Source of the DNA: Actinomycetota bacterium
Lineage (GTDB): Bacteria; Actinomycetota; Thermoleophilia; Gaiellales; Gaiellaceae
Length of the DNA stretch: 37,083 bases
Reading direction: 5' to 3'
Assembly (NCBI GenBank): GCA_947445525.1
Contig: CANFDS010000010.1
Coordinates: forward strand, 1 to 37,083
Within the stretch, counting starts at the first letter, position 1, and each line of letters opens with the position of its first letter. Below the pieces are notes generated by a model. The model was not told the DNA's origin, searched no databases, and was given only the letters and a program-made list of their open reading frames with translations. Positions 17,065-28,744 of this stretch are shown here, one piece after another. The position numbers and the translations under genes are program-made.

Positions 17065-17609
17065 TGAGCTACGACGGCGTACCCGGGCTGGTCGAGACGA
17101 AGGTCGCGCACGGCGAGACGACGCTGGTCGTCGACCCTGCCCGGCTGATCGAGGCGGCACTGCACCTGCGCGACGAGCTCGGCTTCAGCTTCCTCTCGGA
17201 TGTCAGCGCCGCCGACTATCTCGGCTGGGGCGAGCAGCAGGTCGCCGGCTACCTCGGCACCGCCGCCGGGCGCGACCTCAACCAGCCGGGCACGAACGGC
17301 CTCGCCCACCGCCCCGTCGCCAAGCCGAAGCGCTTCTCGCTGAGCTACCACCTGCTGGCACTGCGGCGGGGCGCTCCGCGCGTCCGCCTGCAGACCTGGG
17401 TGGACGACGGCGAGCCGGTCGAGAGCGTCGTCAGGGTGTGGCCCACGGCCGACTGGCACGAGCGCGAGGTGTGGGATCTGATGGGCGTCAACATCGTCAA
17501 CCACCCGAACCGGGTGCGGATCCTGCTCGAGGACGACTGGGAGGGCCACCCGTTGCGCAAGGACTATCCCATCGGCGGCGAGCCCGTCCGCTTCTCGGGG
17601 GAGGAGTAG
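17064..17609 (+). CDS. nuoC: NADH-quinone oxidoreductase subunit C
   Basis: A 181-residue subunit of the connecting fragment of complex I, without cofactor. Recognisable are FSFLSDVSAADYLGW near the start, the central YHLLAL and RVWPTADWHEREVWDLMG with the C-terminal HPLRKDYPIGG, typical of the 30-kDa family. It is separate from NuoD, unlike the fused NuoCD of E. coli. GTG 17064 shares a base with the nuoB stop. It ends in ...EE, whose codons supply the GGGGAGGAG ribosome-binding site for nuoD. Confidence 0.96.
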   Translation: MSYDGVPGLVETKVAHGETTLVVDPARLIEAALHLRDELGFSFLSDVSAADYLGWGEQQVAGYLGTAAGRDLNQPGTNGLAHRPVAKPKRFSLSYHLLALRRGAPRVRLQTWVDDGEPVESVVRVWPTADWHEREVWDLMGVNIVNHPNRVRILLEDDWEGHPLRKDYPIGGEPVRFSGEE

Positions 17610-17613
17610 CGAG

Positions 17614-18891
17614 ATGGCCACGGTCGAGCGCAGGACGAAGCCGATCTACGAGGGCACGCGCATCCCGTCACCGGTGCCGACGATCCTCCAGGTGCCCGAA
17701 CGGCTGCGCGCCAACGACGACATCCAGCAGATCAACTTCGGGCCGAACCACCCGTCCACGCACGGCGTGCTGCGCCTGGTCGTCGACCTCGACGGCGAGC
17801 TCGTGGTCGGGCTGCGCGCAGTGATCGGCTACCTGCACACCGGCTTCGAGAAGACGATGGAGCAGAAGACGTGGTGGAAGTGCATCACGTACCCCGAGCG
17901 CATCGACTACCTCTCGTTCCAGACGAACGAGCTGGTGTTCGTGCTGGCGATCGAGAAGCTGCTAGCCATGGAGATCCCCGAGAAGGCCACCTGGATGCGC
18001 ATGTGCCTGCTCGAGCTGAACCGCATCCACTCGCACCTGGTGTGGCTCGGCACGGCCTGCCTGGAGCTGGGCGCGATCTCGATGTTCTGGTACACGTTCC
18101 GCGAGCGCGACCAGATCCTCGACCTCTTCGAGATGGTGTGCGGCACGCGCATGCACACCCGCTACTTCCAGGCGGGTGGCCTGGCCGAGGACATCCCGCA
18201 GGGCTTCTACGAGGAGGCCTGGAAGCTCGTCGCGCAGATGCCGAAGGGCGTCGACCAGTACGAGGACATGATCGACCAGAACCGCATCTGGCTGGAGCGG
18301 ACGAAAGGCCTCGGCCTGCTCTCCGCCGACGACGCGATCGCGCTCGGCCAGTCGGGGCCGGCGCTGCGCGCGTCCGGGGTCGACTGGGACCTCCGCCGCG
18401 ACCAGCCGTACCTCTTCTACGACCGCGTCTACTTCGACGTCTGCGTGCGCGAGAACGGCGACGTCTGGGATCGCTACAAGGTGCACATGGACGAGATGCG
18501 GCAGTCCACGCGCATCGTCGCCCAGTGCCTCGAGCAGCTGCAGAAGCTCGAGCAGGGCGCCCCCTGGATCGCCGACGACCGCAAGGTCGTGCTGCCGCCG
18601 CGCGAGGAGCTGCACACCTCGATGGAGTCGCTCATCCACCATTTCAAGATCGTCACCGAGGGCTATCGCGTCCCCGAGGGCGAGGTCTACGTGACGATCG
18701 AGTCGGCCCGCGGCGAGATGGGCTGCTACGTCGTCTCGGACGGCGGCGCCAAGCCGTGGCGCGTCAAGTTCCGCGCGCCCTCGTTCGTTGCGCTGCAGGC
18801 CACCGCCACGTGCATGAACGACGCGCTGATCGCCGACATGATCGCGATCGCCGGGTCGCTCGACACCGTGATGGGCGAGGTCGACCGGTGA
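17614..18891 (+). CDS. nuoD: NADH-quinone oxidoreductase subunit D
   Basis: The 425-residue 49-kDa-type subunit, which forms the quinone pocket with NuoB and descends from [NiFe] hydrogenase large subunits. NFGPNHPSTHGVLRL near residue 40 holds the conserved His residues near the quinone head-group; GYLHTGFEKTMEQ and the C-terminal SARGEMGCYVVSDGG follow. Hydrogenase metal-ligand cysteines are absent, as expected in complex I. It begins 4 nt after nuoC and overlaps nuoE by 4 nt (GTGA). Confidence 0.98.
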   Translation: MATVERRTKPIYEGTRIPSPVPTILQVPERLRANDDIQQINFGPNHPSTHGVLRLVVDLDGELVVGLRAVIGYLHTGFEKTMEQKTWWKCITYPERIDYLSFQTNELVFVLAIEKLLAMEIPEKATWMRMCLLELNRIHSHLVWLGTACLELGAISMFWYTFRERDQILDLFEMVCGTRMHTRYFQAGGLAEDIPQGFYEEAWKLVAQMPKGVDQYEDMIDQNRIWLERTKGLGLLSADDAIALGQSGPALRASGVDWDLRRDQPYLFYDRVYFDVCVRENGDVWDRYKVHMDEMRQSTRIVAQCLEQLQKLEQGAPWIADDRKVVLPPREELHTSMESLIHHFKIVTEGYRVPEGEVYVTIESARGEMGCYVVSDGGAKPWRVKFRAPSFVALQATATCMNDALIADMIAIAGSLDTVMGEVDR

Positions 18892-19367
18892 GCGAGACGG
18901 CCCTCTACAACGCCATCCAGGAGCTGCTGCCGCTGTACCCGCAGCGCCGCTCGGCGATCATGCCGGCGCTACGCCTGGCCCAGGAGGCGCACGGTGGCTG
19001 GCTGCCGCCCGAGGCGTTCCGCGAGGTCGCCGACGCGCTCGAGCTGACGCCCGCCTACTGCCAGTCGGTCGCGTCCTTCTACGACATGTTCCAGCTGGAG
19101 CCCGTCGGCAGGCACATGATCGAGGTGTGCACCAACATCTCGTGCGCGCTCGTGGGCGCGCAGGCGACGCTGGCGGCGTTCGAGAGCGAGCTCGGCATCC
19201 GCGCCGGCGAGACGACACCCGACGGCGAGTTCACGCTGCGCACGATCGAGTGCCTGGGTGGCTGCGGCTGGGGCACCGTCGTCTCGTGCGACCACCGCTA
19301 CCGCCATCACGTCAAGCCCGAGGACGCCCCACGGGTCGTCGAGGAGCTGCGGCATGCCGGGCACTGA
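18888..19367 (+). CDS. nuoE: NADH-quinone oxidoreductase subunit E
   Basis: A 159-residue thioredoxin-like ferredoxin of the NADH dehydrogenase module, carrying [2Fe-2S] cluster N1a. Ligands are Cys81 and Cys86 (CTNISC) and Cys122 and Cys126 (CLGGC). An N-terminal helical region (YPQRRSAIMPALRLAQ) precedes the fold. GTG 18888 overlaps the nuoD stop and the 3' end overlaps nuoF by 14 nt. Confidence 0.97.
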   Translation: MSETALYNAIQELLPLYPQRRSAIMPALRLAQEAHGGWLPPEAFREVADALELTPAYCQSVASFYDMFQLEPVGRHMIEVCTNISCALVGAQATLAAFESELGIRAGETTPDGEFTLRTIECLGGCGWGTVVSCDHRYRHHVKPEDAPRVVEELRHAGH

Positions 19368-20712
19368 GTACGAGCAGATCGTCCTCGCGGGGGCCGACGA
19401 CCACGACCTGACCAGGCTCTCCGAGTACGAGAAGGTCGGTGGCTACCAGGCGCTGCGCAAGGTGCTCGGGATGGAGCGCCAGGCCGTCCTCGACGAGCTG
19501 ATCACGGCGAGCGTGCGCGGCCGCGGCGGCGCCGGCTTCCCCTCGGGGCGCAAGGCGAGCTTCGTGCCGAAGCCCGAGCAGACGAGCAAGCCGATCTACC
19601 TGACGATCAACGCGGACGAGTCCGAGCCGGGCACGTTCAAGGACCGCGAGATCATGCTGCGCGTGCCGCACCGGTTGATCGAGGGCGCCCTGATCACCGC
19701 GTACACAATCGGCTCGACCAGCGTCTTCATCTACATGCGCGGCGAGTACCTGACCGAGTTCGAGGTGGTCAAGGCAGCGCTCGACGAGGCGCGTGACCGC
19801 GGCCTCGTCGGCGCCAACATCCTCGGCTCCGGCTGGAACTGCACGATCGTGCTGCACCGCGGCGCGGGTGCCTACATCTGTGGCGAGGAGACCTCGCTGC
19901 TCGAGTCGCTCGAGGGCAAGCGCGGCCAGCCACGCTCGAAGCCGCCGTTCCCCGCGATCTCCGGCCTCTATGCCTCGCCGACGCTGATCAACAACGTCGA
20001 GACGATCGCCACCGTGCCGCCCGTGATCATGCGCGGCGGCGAGTGGTACGCGACCCTGGGCGTCGAGAACTCGAACGGCACCCGCGTCTTCTCGCTCTCC
20101 GGCAACGTCGTCAACGGCGGCAACTACGAGCTGCCGCTCGGCATCTCGCTGCGCGAGCTGATCTACAACATCGGCGGCGGCATCCCCAACGGCCGCAAGC
20201 TGAAGGCGATCATCCCGGGCGGCTCGTCGACGCCGGTGCTCACCGCCGACCAGGTCGACGTCACGCTCGACTACGACGCGGTGGGCGCGGCCGGCTCGAT
20301 GCTCGGATCCGGCGCGATCATCGCCATCGACGACCGCGCCTGCATGGTGCAGCTCGCCCTGCGGGTGTCGCAGTTCTACCAGCACGAGTCCTGCGGCAAG
20401 TGCACGCCGTGCCGCGAGGGCACCCGCTGGATGACGGCGCTGATCGAGAAGATCGAGCTCGGCCACGGCACGAACGCCGACCTCGACCTGCTCGTCGACG
20501 TCTGCGAGCGCATCCTCGGGCGGTCGCTGTGCCCATTGGGCGATGCTGCGGCGATGCCGATCGCCAGCTACGTCGACCGCTTCCGCGAGGAGTTCCAGGC
20601 CCACATCGACCAGGGCTGCTGCCCCTTCGGTGACTCGTCATCGCTGGACGGCATCCTCAGCCCGGTCCAGCAGCACGCGCGCATGACCCGCGAGCTGGCG
20701 GTGCTCGCCTGA
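19354..20712 (+). CDS. nuoF: NADH-quinone oxidoreductase subunit F
   Basis: The 452-residue subunit that binds NADH and FMN and holds cluster N3, where electrons enter complex I. GRGGAGFPSG (56-65) is the nucleotide/FMN glycine loop, AGAYICGEETSLLESLEG (171-188) is conserved around the flavin, and Cys347, Cys350, Cys353 (ESCGKCTPCREGT) with Cys393 bind the 4Fe-4S cluster. ATG 19354 lies within the nuoE end; the stop overlaps the nuoG ATG by one base. Confidence 0.98.
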   Translation: MPGTEYEQIVLAGADDHDLTRLSEYEKVGGYQALRKVLGMERQAVLDELITASVRGRGGAGFPSGRKASFVPKPEQTSKPIYLTINADESEPGTFKDREIMLRVPHRLIEGALITAYTIGSTSVFIYMRGEYLTEFEVVKAALDEARDRGLVGANILGSGWNCTIVLHRGAGAYICGEETSLLESLEGKRGQPRSKPPFPAISGLYASPTLINNVETIATVPPVIMRGGEWYATLGVENSNGTRVFSLSGNVVNGGNYELPLGISLRELIYNIGGGIPNGRKLKAIIPGGSSTPVLTADQVDVTLDYDAVGAAGSMLGSGAIIAIDDRACMVQLALRVSQFYQHESCGKCTPCREGTRWMTALIEKIELGHGTNADLDLLVDVCERILGRSLCPLGDAAAMPIASYVDRFREEFQAHIDQGCCPFGDSSSLDGILSPVQQHARMTRELAVLA

Positions 20713-22946
20713 TGGCCGCAGAGCTGGTGAAGATCACCGTCGACGGCGTCGAGATCGAGGTGCCGAAGGGCACCAACGTCGTCGAGGCGGCCGCGTTCGG
20801 CGGTATCGAGATCCCCGTCTTCTGTTACGAGCCGCGGCTGGGCGCGCCCGTCGGCGCCTGCCGCATGTGCCTGTGCGAGGTCGAGGGCATGCCCAAGCCG
20901 CAGGCGACCTGCACGATGGGCGCCACCGACGGCCTCGTCATCAGGACTGCCGCCACGTCGGAGCAGGCCGCCGAGGCGCAGCAGGGCACGCTCGAGTTCC
21001 TGCTGGTCAACCATCCGCTCGACTGCCCGGTGTGCGACAAGGGCGGCGAGTGCCCGCTGCAGGACCTCACGTTCCGCTACGGCCCCGGCAACACCCGGAT
21101 GACGTTCCCCAAGCGGACGTTCGACAAGCCGATCCCGATCAGCCCGCTGATCGCGCTCGACCGCGAGCGCTGCATCCTCTGCTACCGCTGCACGCGCTTC
21201 TCGGAGGGCGTCGCCGAGGACGGCCAGCTGGTCGCCGTCGACCGCGGCGCCAACTCGATGATCGCGACGTTCGAGGAGGAGCCGTACCGCGCGCCGTTCT
21301 CGGGCAACGTCGTCGAGCTGTGCCCGGTGGGCGCGCTCACCTCGACGCAGTACCGCTTCCAGGCGCGCCCGTGGGACATCCAGAACGTGCCCTCGGTGTG
21401 CGGCCTCTGCCCCGTCGGCTGCAACACGAGCGTCACGATCCGCGAGAACAAGGCCAAGCGCGTGCAGTCGCGCAACCACCCCGGGGTCGACCAGGGCTGG
21501 CTCTGCGACAAGGGCCGCTTCTCGTCGGGGCACCTGACGGCGCGCGACCGCATCACCTCGCCGCTGCGCCGCAAGCGCCGTACCGGCATCGAGGAGATCG
21601 ACTGGGACACCGCCCTCGACGAGGCCGAGGCGCTGATCCGCGGCGCCAACGGGCGCATCGTCACCGCGCTCTCGGGCACCGAGACCGTCGAGATCGCCTA
21701 CGCGCTGGCCCGCCTGCTGCGCGAGGGCGTCGGCTCCAGCGCCGCCGTGCTGCCCGAGGAGACGAGCGACGCGCTCGACCCGTTCCGGCTGCCACTGTCG
21801 GCGATCGCGCAGGCCGAGCTCGTCGTCGTCGTCGGTGACGACCCCGTGGTCGAGCGCGCCCCGATCGTCGACCTCTGGCTGCGCCAGGCGCGCCGCGCGG
21901 GCGCCCAGGTCATCACCATCGGCCCGGCCGGCTCGCTGCAGGCCGCCCCCGGCACCGCCGCCGCCACCTGCGAGCGCCTCGCCGGCGACCGCGACGAGCT
22001 GGGCCGGCAGCTCCGCGCCTCCGAGCGCGCCATCCTCATCTGGTCGGGCCCCGGCGGCCACGGCGGCGCCACGCTGGCGGCGCTCGCCGCCGACCTCGGG
22101 TTTGCCGAGCGGCCCGGCTGCGGCGCCTTCCACCTGCCCGCCACGCCCAACGGCCGCGGCGTCGCCGAGGCCTGGGCCGCCGCCTCCGACCGCGAGGACG
22201 AGGGTGGCGAGCCGATCGGCCTGCTCATCGTCTCGGGCGACGAGGCCGCCTCCGACCCCAACGTGCGCCACCTGGCCGAGCACGCCGAGCACGTCATCGC
22301 GATCACGCTCTTCCACGGCCTCGCCGTCGGCTGGGCCGACCTCGTGCTGCCGGCGACGAGCTACCTCGAGCGCGACGGCTCGCTCGTCAACCTGGAGGGC
22401 CGCGTCCAGCGCCTCCGCCGCGCCGTCACCCCGCCGGTGCCCGACGAGGTCGCCTGGATCAGCAAGCTGGGCGCGCGCTTCGGCGTCGAGATCTCGCCGC
22501 ACCCGGCAGTGCTCTTCGAGGAGCTGTCGCCGAAGGTGCTCGGCGGCGTCACCTACGGCGCCACGGGCGACCGCGCCCCGCTCGCGCCGCGCCCGCCGCT
22601 CGACGCCACCGCCATCACGGCGCCCGCCCCGGAGCCCGCGCCCGTCGCCGCTGCCGGCAGCCTCCAGCTCGTGCGCTACCGCGCTCTCTTCTCGGGCCCG
22701 GCCGTCGAGCGCATCCCCGAGCTCCAGTTCCAGCGGCCCGCGGAGGAGCTCGAGCTGTCCGTCGAGGACGCGGCCCGCCTGGGCATCGCCGGCGGCAACA
22801 CCGTCGTCGTCAGCTCCGAGGGCGCGAGCGCGACGCTGCGCGCCCGGGTCAACCGCCGCCTGATCGCCGGCGCCGTCCGCGCCGCCGAGGAGCACGTCCG
22901 CGAGCTCGCCGACAGCGTCACGGTGACCAGGGGAGCCGGCGCCTGA
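20712..22946 (+). CDS. nuoG: NADH-quinone oxidoreductase subunit G
   Basis: The 744-residue iron-sulfur subunit of the peripheral arm. The N-terminal ferredoxin domain binds [2Fe-2S] N1b with Cys38, Cys50, Cys53 and Cys67. N5 uses His101, Cys105, Cys108 and Cys114, and N4 uses Cys154, Cys157, Cys160 and Cys204. A further set Cys230, Cys233, Cys237 and Cys265 matches the N7 cluster, present only in some bacteria. The rest is a molybdopterin-oxidoreductase-like domain, degenerate and shorter than in E. coli (about 908 residues). The segment after about residue 620 is Ala/Pro-rich before a small beta domain. One-base overlaps link it to nuoF and nuoH. Confidence 0.97.
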   Translation: MAAELVKITVDGVEIEVPKGTNVVEAAAFGGIEIPVFCYEPRLGAPVGACRMCLCEVEGMPKPQATCTMGATDGLVIRTAATSEQAAEAQQGTLEFLLVNHPLDCPVCDKGGECPLQDLTFRYGPGNTRMTFPKRTFDKPIPISPLIALDRERCILCYRCTRFSEGVAEDGQLVAVDRGANSMIATFEEEPYRAPFSGNVVELCPVGALTSTQYRFQARPWDIQNVPSVCGLCPVGCNTSVTIRENKAKRVQSRNHPGVDQGWLCDKGRFSSGHLTARDRITSPLRRKRRTGIEEIDWDTALDEAEALIRGANGRIVTALSGTETVEIAYALARLLREGVGSSAAVLPEETSDALDPFRLPLSAIAQAELVVVVGDDPVVERAPIVDLWLRQARRAGAQVITIGPAGSLQAAPGTAAATCERLAGDRDELGRQLRASERAILIWSGPGGHGGATLAALAADLGFAERPGCGAFHLPATPNGRGVAEAWAAASDREDEGGEPIGLLIVSGDEAASDPNVRHLAEHAEHVIAITLFHGLAVGWADLVLPATSYLERDGSLVNLEGRVQRLRRAVTPPVPDEVAWISKLGARFGVEISPHPAVLFEELSPKVLGGVTYGATGDRAPLAPRPPLDATAITAPAPEPAPVAAAGSLQLVRYRALFSGPAVERIPELQFQRPAEELELSVEDAARLGIAGGNTVVVSSEGASATLRARVNRRLIAGAVRAAEEHVRELADSVTVTRGAGA

Positions 22947-23932
22947 TGGACCCCTGGTGGATCGACATCATCAAGGGGTTTCTGATCATCAACCTCGTGC
23001 TCGTCGGGTTCGCCTACACCACGTGGGCCGAGCGCAAGCTGCTGAGCCGCATGCAGGGCCGCTACGGCCCCAACCGGGCAGGCCCCTTCGGGCTGCTGCA
23101 GCCGATCGCCGACCTGATCAAGCTCGTCCGCAAGGAGAGCTTCTTCCCGATGACGGCGTCCAACAAGATGTACATCGCTGCGCCGATCATCTCGACGGGC
23201 GCGGCGCTGCTCACGTTCAGCGTGATCCCCTTCGGCCCCGGCTGGCACATCTGGAAGTGGGATGTCAGCGGCAGCGTCGTCGACGTGCCGATCGCGCTGA
23301 TCCTCGTCTTCGCGCTCGGGTCGCTCGGCGTCTACGGCTTCATCATCGGCGGCTGGGCATCCGACTCGAAGTACGCCACGCTCGGCGCGATGCGCACCTG
23401 CGCGCAGCTCGTCTCCTACGAGGTGTCGCTGGCACTGGCCGTGCTCGGCGTGGTCATCCAGGCGCAGTCGCTCAACCTCAACGAGATCGTCCAGTACCAG
23501 ATGGACAACGTCTGGCTGGTCGGGCCGCAGTTCGTCGGCCTGGTGATCTTCTTCCTGGCCGGCACCGCCGAGACGTCACGCCCGCCGTTCGACCTGCCCG
23601 AGGCCGACACCGAGATCGTGGCCGGCTACCACACCGAGTACGGCGGCATGCGCTGGGGCCTCTTCTCGATGGCCGAGTACGTCAACATGATCACGCTGTC
23701 GGGGCTCGCCGTGACGCTGTTCTTCGGCGGCTGGCACGGCCCCTGGGAGCCGCTCGGCCCGCTCTGGTTCCTGATGAAGCTGGCGGTCGTCGTCTTCATC
23801 TTCATCTGGATGCGCGCAGCGCTGCCGCGCCTCCGCTATGACCAGCTGATGCGCTTCGGCTGGAAGGTCCTGCTCCCGGTCGCGACGCTCAACGCGTTCG
23901 TGACTGCCCTCGTCGTCGTGGCGGTGAAGTGA
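22946..23932 (+). CDS. nuoH: NADH-quinone oxidoreductase subunit H
   Basis: A 328-residue, about eight-helix membrane subunit beside the quinone chamber, linking it to the proton channels. [19 protein letters not shown] near residue 30 and [18 protein letters not shown] near 210 are the conserved acidic/basic loops of the E-channel. It overlaps nuoG by one base and is followed after one base by nuoI. Confidence 0.98.
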   Translation: MDPWWIDIIKGFLIINLVLVGFAYTTWAERKLLSRMQGRYGPNRAGPFGLLQPIADLIKLVRKESFFPMTASNKMYIAAPIISTGAALLTFSVIPFGPGWHIWKWDVSGSVVDVPIALILVFALGSLGVYGFIIGGWASDSKYATLGAMRTCAQLVSYEVSLALAVLGVVIQAQSLNLNEIVQYQMDNVWLVGPQFVGLVIFFLAGTAETSRPPFDLPEADTEIVAGYHTEYGGMRWGLFSMAEYVNMITLSGLAVTLFFGGWHGPWEPLGPLWFLMKLAVVVFIFIWMRAALPRLRYDQLMRFGWKVLLPVATLNAFVTALVVVAVK

Positions 23933-23933
23933 T

Positions 23934-24434
23934 ATGGCCAACGAGCTGATTCCGGCAACCTTGAAGGGCTTCGCGGTGACGTTCCGCGAGATGTTCAAGA
24001 AGCCCATCACGCAGCAGTACCCGGAGTACAAGCGGCCGGTATACCCGCGCTTCCGCGGGCGCCACCAGCTGCACCTGCACGCGAACGGCCTCGAGAAGTG
24101 CGTCGGCTGCTCGCTCTGCGCCGCCGCCTGCCCGTCCGACTGCATCCGCGTCGTGGCCGACGAGAACACCGCGAACAACCGCGTCTCGGCGGGCGAGCGC
24201 TACGCGCGCATCTACGAGATCAACCTCAGCCGCTGCATCTTCTGCGGCTACTGCGAGCTCGCCTGCCCGTTCGACGCGATCACGCTCGGCAACGAGTTCG
24301 AGATCTCGGAGTACTCGCGCGACGACCTGATCTACACCAAGGACATGCTGCTCGGCCGCCCGATCAAGGTCGTCCCGGTCGCCGACCCGAACCTGTACGA
24401 CACCCCCGTGCCCTACTACAAGACCCACTCGTAG
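23934..24434 (+). CDS. nuoI: NADH-quinone oxidoreductase subunit I
   Basis: A 166-residue ferredoxin-like subunit carrying clusters N6a and N6b. The two 4Fe-4S motifs are Cys56/59/62 with Cys66 and Cys101/104/107 with Cys111, in the usual CxxCxxCxxxCP pattern. The N-terminal amphipathic stretch ([14 protein letters not shown]) docks it on the membrane arm. It starts one base after the nuoH stop; an 8-nt gap leads to nuoJ. Confidence 0.97.
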   Translation: MANELIPATLKGFAVTFREMFKKPITQQYPEYKRPVYPRFRGRHQLHLHANGLEKCVGCSLCAAACPSDCIRVVADENTANNRVSAGERYARIYEINLSRCIFCGYCELACPFDAITLGNEFEISEYSRDDLIYTKDMLLGRPIKVVPVADPNLYDTPVPYYKTHS

Positions 24435-24442
24435 CCGCGCCG

Positions 24443-25021
24443 ATGCTCGCCTACACCGCCGTCGGCAACGTCTTCGTCTGGATCGTCTGGATCACGGCGG
24501 CAGCCGCGTGCCTCGGCACAGGCGTCCTCGTCGTGACACGGACGAACCCGTTCCACTCGGCGCTGGCCCTGATCGGCAACCTCGGCTCGCTCGCGGTGCT
24601 GTACCTGCTGCTGTCGGCGGAGTTCGTGGCGGCGGCGCAGATCCTGGTCTACGCAGGCGCCGTGATGGTGATGTTCCTGTTCGTGATCGCGTACCTCGGC
24701 GGCAAGGCCGACGCCCCCTGGATCGGCGGGCGCTCCTGGCACCAGATCGTGGCGGCGATCGCCGGCGTCGCCATCCTCGCCGACGTGCTCGTCGCGATCT
24801 CGCTGAGCGCAGGCGGCACCCTCAAGACCGAGGCCGAGGTGACCAGGGCGTTCGGCAGCCCCGAGGAGATCGGCCGCCTCTTCCTGACCGACCACCTGCT
24901 GGCCTTCGAGATCACGTCGATCGTGCTGCTCGTGGCGGCCGTCGGCGGCGTCGTGCTCGGCTCGCACGCGCGCCGCACCGAGGCCGAGGCCGACGCCGAG
25001 TCCGCGGAGGACGCAGCCTGA
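24443..25021 (+). CDS. nuoJ: NADH-quinone oxidoreductase subunit J
   Basis: A 192-residue membrane subunit with five predicted helices, part of the central proton path. The third helix region AAQILVYAGAVMVMFLFVI is the most conserved part. A hydrophilic, acidic Ala/Glu-rich tail (EAEADAESAEDAA) ends the protein. It overlaps nuoK by one base (TGATG). Confidence 0.95.
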   Translation: MLAYTAVGNVFVWIVWITAAAACLGTGVLVVTRTNPFHSALALIGNLGSLAVLYLLLSAEFVAAAQILVYAGAVMVMFLFVIAYLGGKADAPWIGGRSWHQIVAAIAGVAILADVLVAISLSAGGTLKTEAEVTRAFGSPEEIGRLFLTDHLLAFEITSIVLLVAAVGGVVLGSHARRTEAEADAESAEDAA

Positions 25022-25329
25022 TGCCCGGCCCCGGGATCGCCGCCTACCTCGGCATCGCCACATTCCTGTTCGTGACGGGCGCCGTCGGCGTGCTGCTGCG
25101 CCGCAGCCCGCTGATCGTGCTGCTCTCGCTCGAGATCATGCTCAACGGGGCAAACCTCGCCCTGATCGCGTTCGCCCGTCACTGGGGCAACGGCGACGGT
25201 CAGATCTTCGCGATCTCGGTCATGGCCGTGGCAGCCGCCGAGGTCGTCATCGGGCTCGGCCTGATCGTCGCGATGGCCCGCAAGAATCTCGACCTCGACG
25301 TCGACGACCTCTCGAGCCTGAAGGGATAG
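25021..25329 (+). CDS. nuoK: NADH-quinone oxidoreductase subunit K
   Basis: A 102-residue, three-helix subunit homologous to MrpC. The two buried glutamates of the proton path are in LLSLEIMLNGANL and AVAAAEVVIGLGL. It ends 8 nt before nuoL, where GGGGAAGAG forms the ribosome-binding site. Confidence 0.96.
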   Translation: MPGPGIAAYLGIATFLFVTGAVGVLLRRSPLIVLLSLEIMLNGANLALIAFARHWGNGDGQIFAISVMAVAAAEVVIGLGLIVAMARKNLDLDVDDLSSLKG

Positions 25330-25337
25330 GGGAAGAG

Positions 25338-27280
<1,943 letters not shown>

Positions 27281-27281
<1 letters not shown>

Positions 27282-28744
27282 TGACCAGCGCGCTCATCCT
27301 GCTGCCACTCGGCGCTGCGCTCCTGATCTGGCTGGCGCCGCTCGACCGCCTGGCCGTCGTCGGCCTCGCGCTCGCCGCCGCCATTGCCGAGATCGCGCTC
27401 TGGATCACCACCGTGATCCGCTTCGACCTCGACCAGAGCACGATGCAGTTCTCGCAGAAGGCCACCTGGTTCGAGGACCTGAACGTCAGCTTCCACGTCG
27501 GCCTCTACTCGTACTCGCTGTGGCTCGTCGGCATGACCGTGATCGTGATGGCGGCCGCGATCGCCTACGCCGTCTGGGCCGGGCGTGAGCGGCCACGCGC
27601 CTACTTCGGGCTGATGCTCTTCCTGATGGCCGCCGTCGTGGCCGTCTTCGAGGCGCAGGACCTGCTGCTGTTCTACGTCGCCTGGGAGGCGATGCTGATC
27701 CCGCTGTACTTCCTGGTCGGCGTGTGGGGCGGGCCGGGCCGGGCGGCCGCAACGTACAAGTTCGTCGTCTACACCATCGCCGGGTCGCTGCTGATGCTCG
27801 CTGCGATCGTCGTCTACGGCGTCCAGCAGGGCACCTTCGACATGACGCTGACGAGTGGCTCCGGCAGCATGTGGGTGTTCCTCGGCTTCGCCGCCGCCTT
27901 CGTGATCAAGGCGCCGCTGTTCCCGTTCCACGGGTGGCTGCCGCAGGCGTACCGCGAGTCGCCGCCCGAGGTGGCGGCGGTGCTCTCGGGCGTCGTCTCG
28001 AAGACGGCCGCATACGGCTTCCTCCGCCTCGGCGTGATCGAGTTCGGGGGCCCGTCGCAGGACGTGCGCAACATCGTGCTCGCCCTGGCCACGGCCGGCC
28101 TCGTGTACGGCTCCGTCGTCGCGTTCCGCCAGCCCGATTTGCGTGGCATCCTGGCGTACTCGTCGCTGGCACAGATGGGCCTGATCACGATGGGCATCTA
28201 CGCGATCGACCTCGGCGGCCTCAACGGCGCGGTCCTGCAGATGGTCAACCACGGCCTCATCTCCGGCGTGATGTTCCTGCTCGCCGGCATCATCGAGCGG
28301 CGCGCCGGCACCGGCGACGTGGCCCGTCTGGGCGGGATGGCGCGCGGCCGACCTATCCTCGCCACCACCCTGCTCGTCGGCGGCATGATCGCCCTGGCCG
28401 TGCCCGGGTCGACGACCTTTGCGGGCGAGTTCCTGATTCTCACCGGCGTCTTCTCGTCCGGCTGGGGCTGGACCGTCGTCGGCGCGGCCGCCATCGTGCT
28501 GGCCGCGATGTACGCGCTGCGCCTGATTTCGGCCGTGCTGCACGACCGCAAGGGCGAGGCCGTCACCGACAGCGCCCGCGACCTCCGCCTGCCCGAGCTG
28601 GCCTTCGTGCTGCCGCTGATCGCGTGCCTGATCGCCCTGTCGGTGTGGCCCGCAGCGATCTCGGGCCACTCGTTCGGCCAGAACTCCGAGCGCTGCAAGC
28701 CGCTCGCCAACGTCCTCAAGCTGACTCCGGAGGACTGCCCGTGA
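27281..28744 (+). CDS. nuoM: NADH-quinone oxidoreductase subunit M
   Basis: A 487-residue antiporter-like membrane subunit, the second of the three proton pumps. FYVAWEAMLIPLYFLVG carries the conserved glutamate of helix 5, and PLFPFHGWLPQAYRESPPEV plus DLRGILAYSSLAQMG are the other family blocks. ATG 27281 overlaps the nuoL stop by one base and the 3' end overlaps nuoN by 4 nt. Confidence 0.98.

Noticed and set aside
20568-22895. A 775-codon minus-strand open frame antisense to nuoG
   Set aside because: It is Arg/Ala/Gly/Asp-rich without recognisable domains and lies on a well-supported gene; long antisense frames are expected in GC-rich genes with strong codon-position bias.
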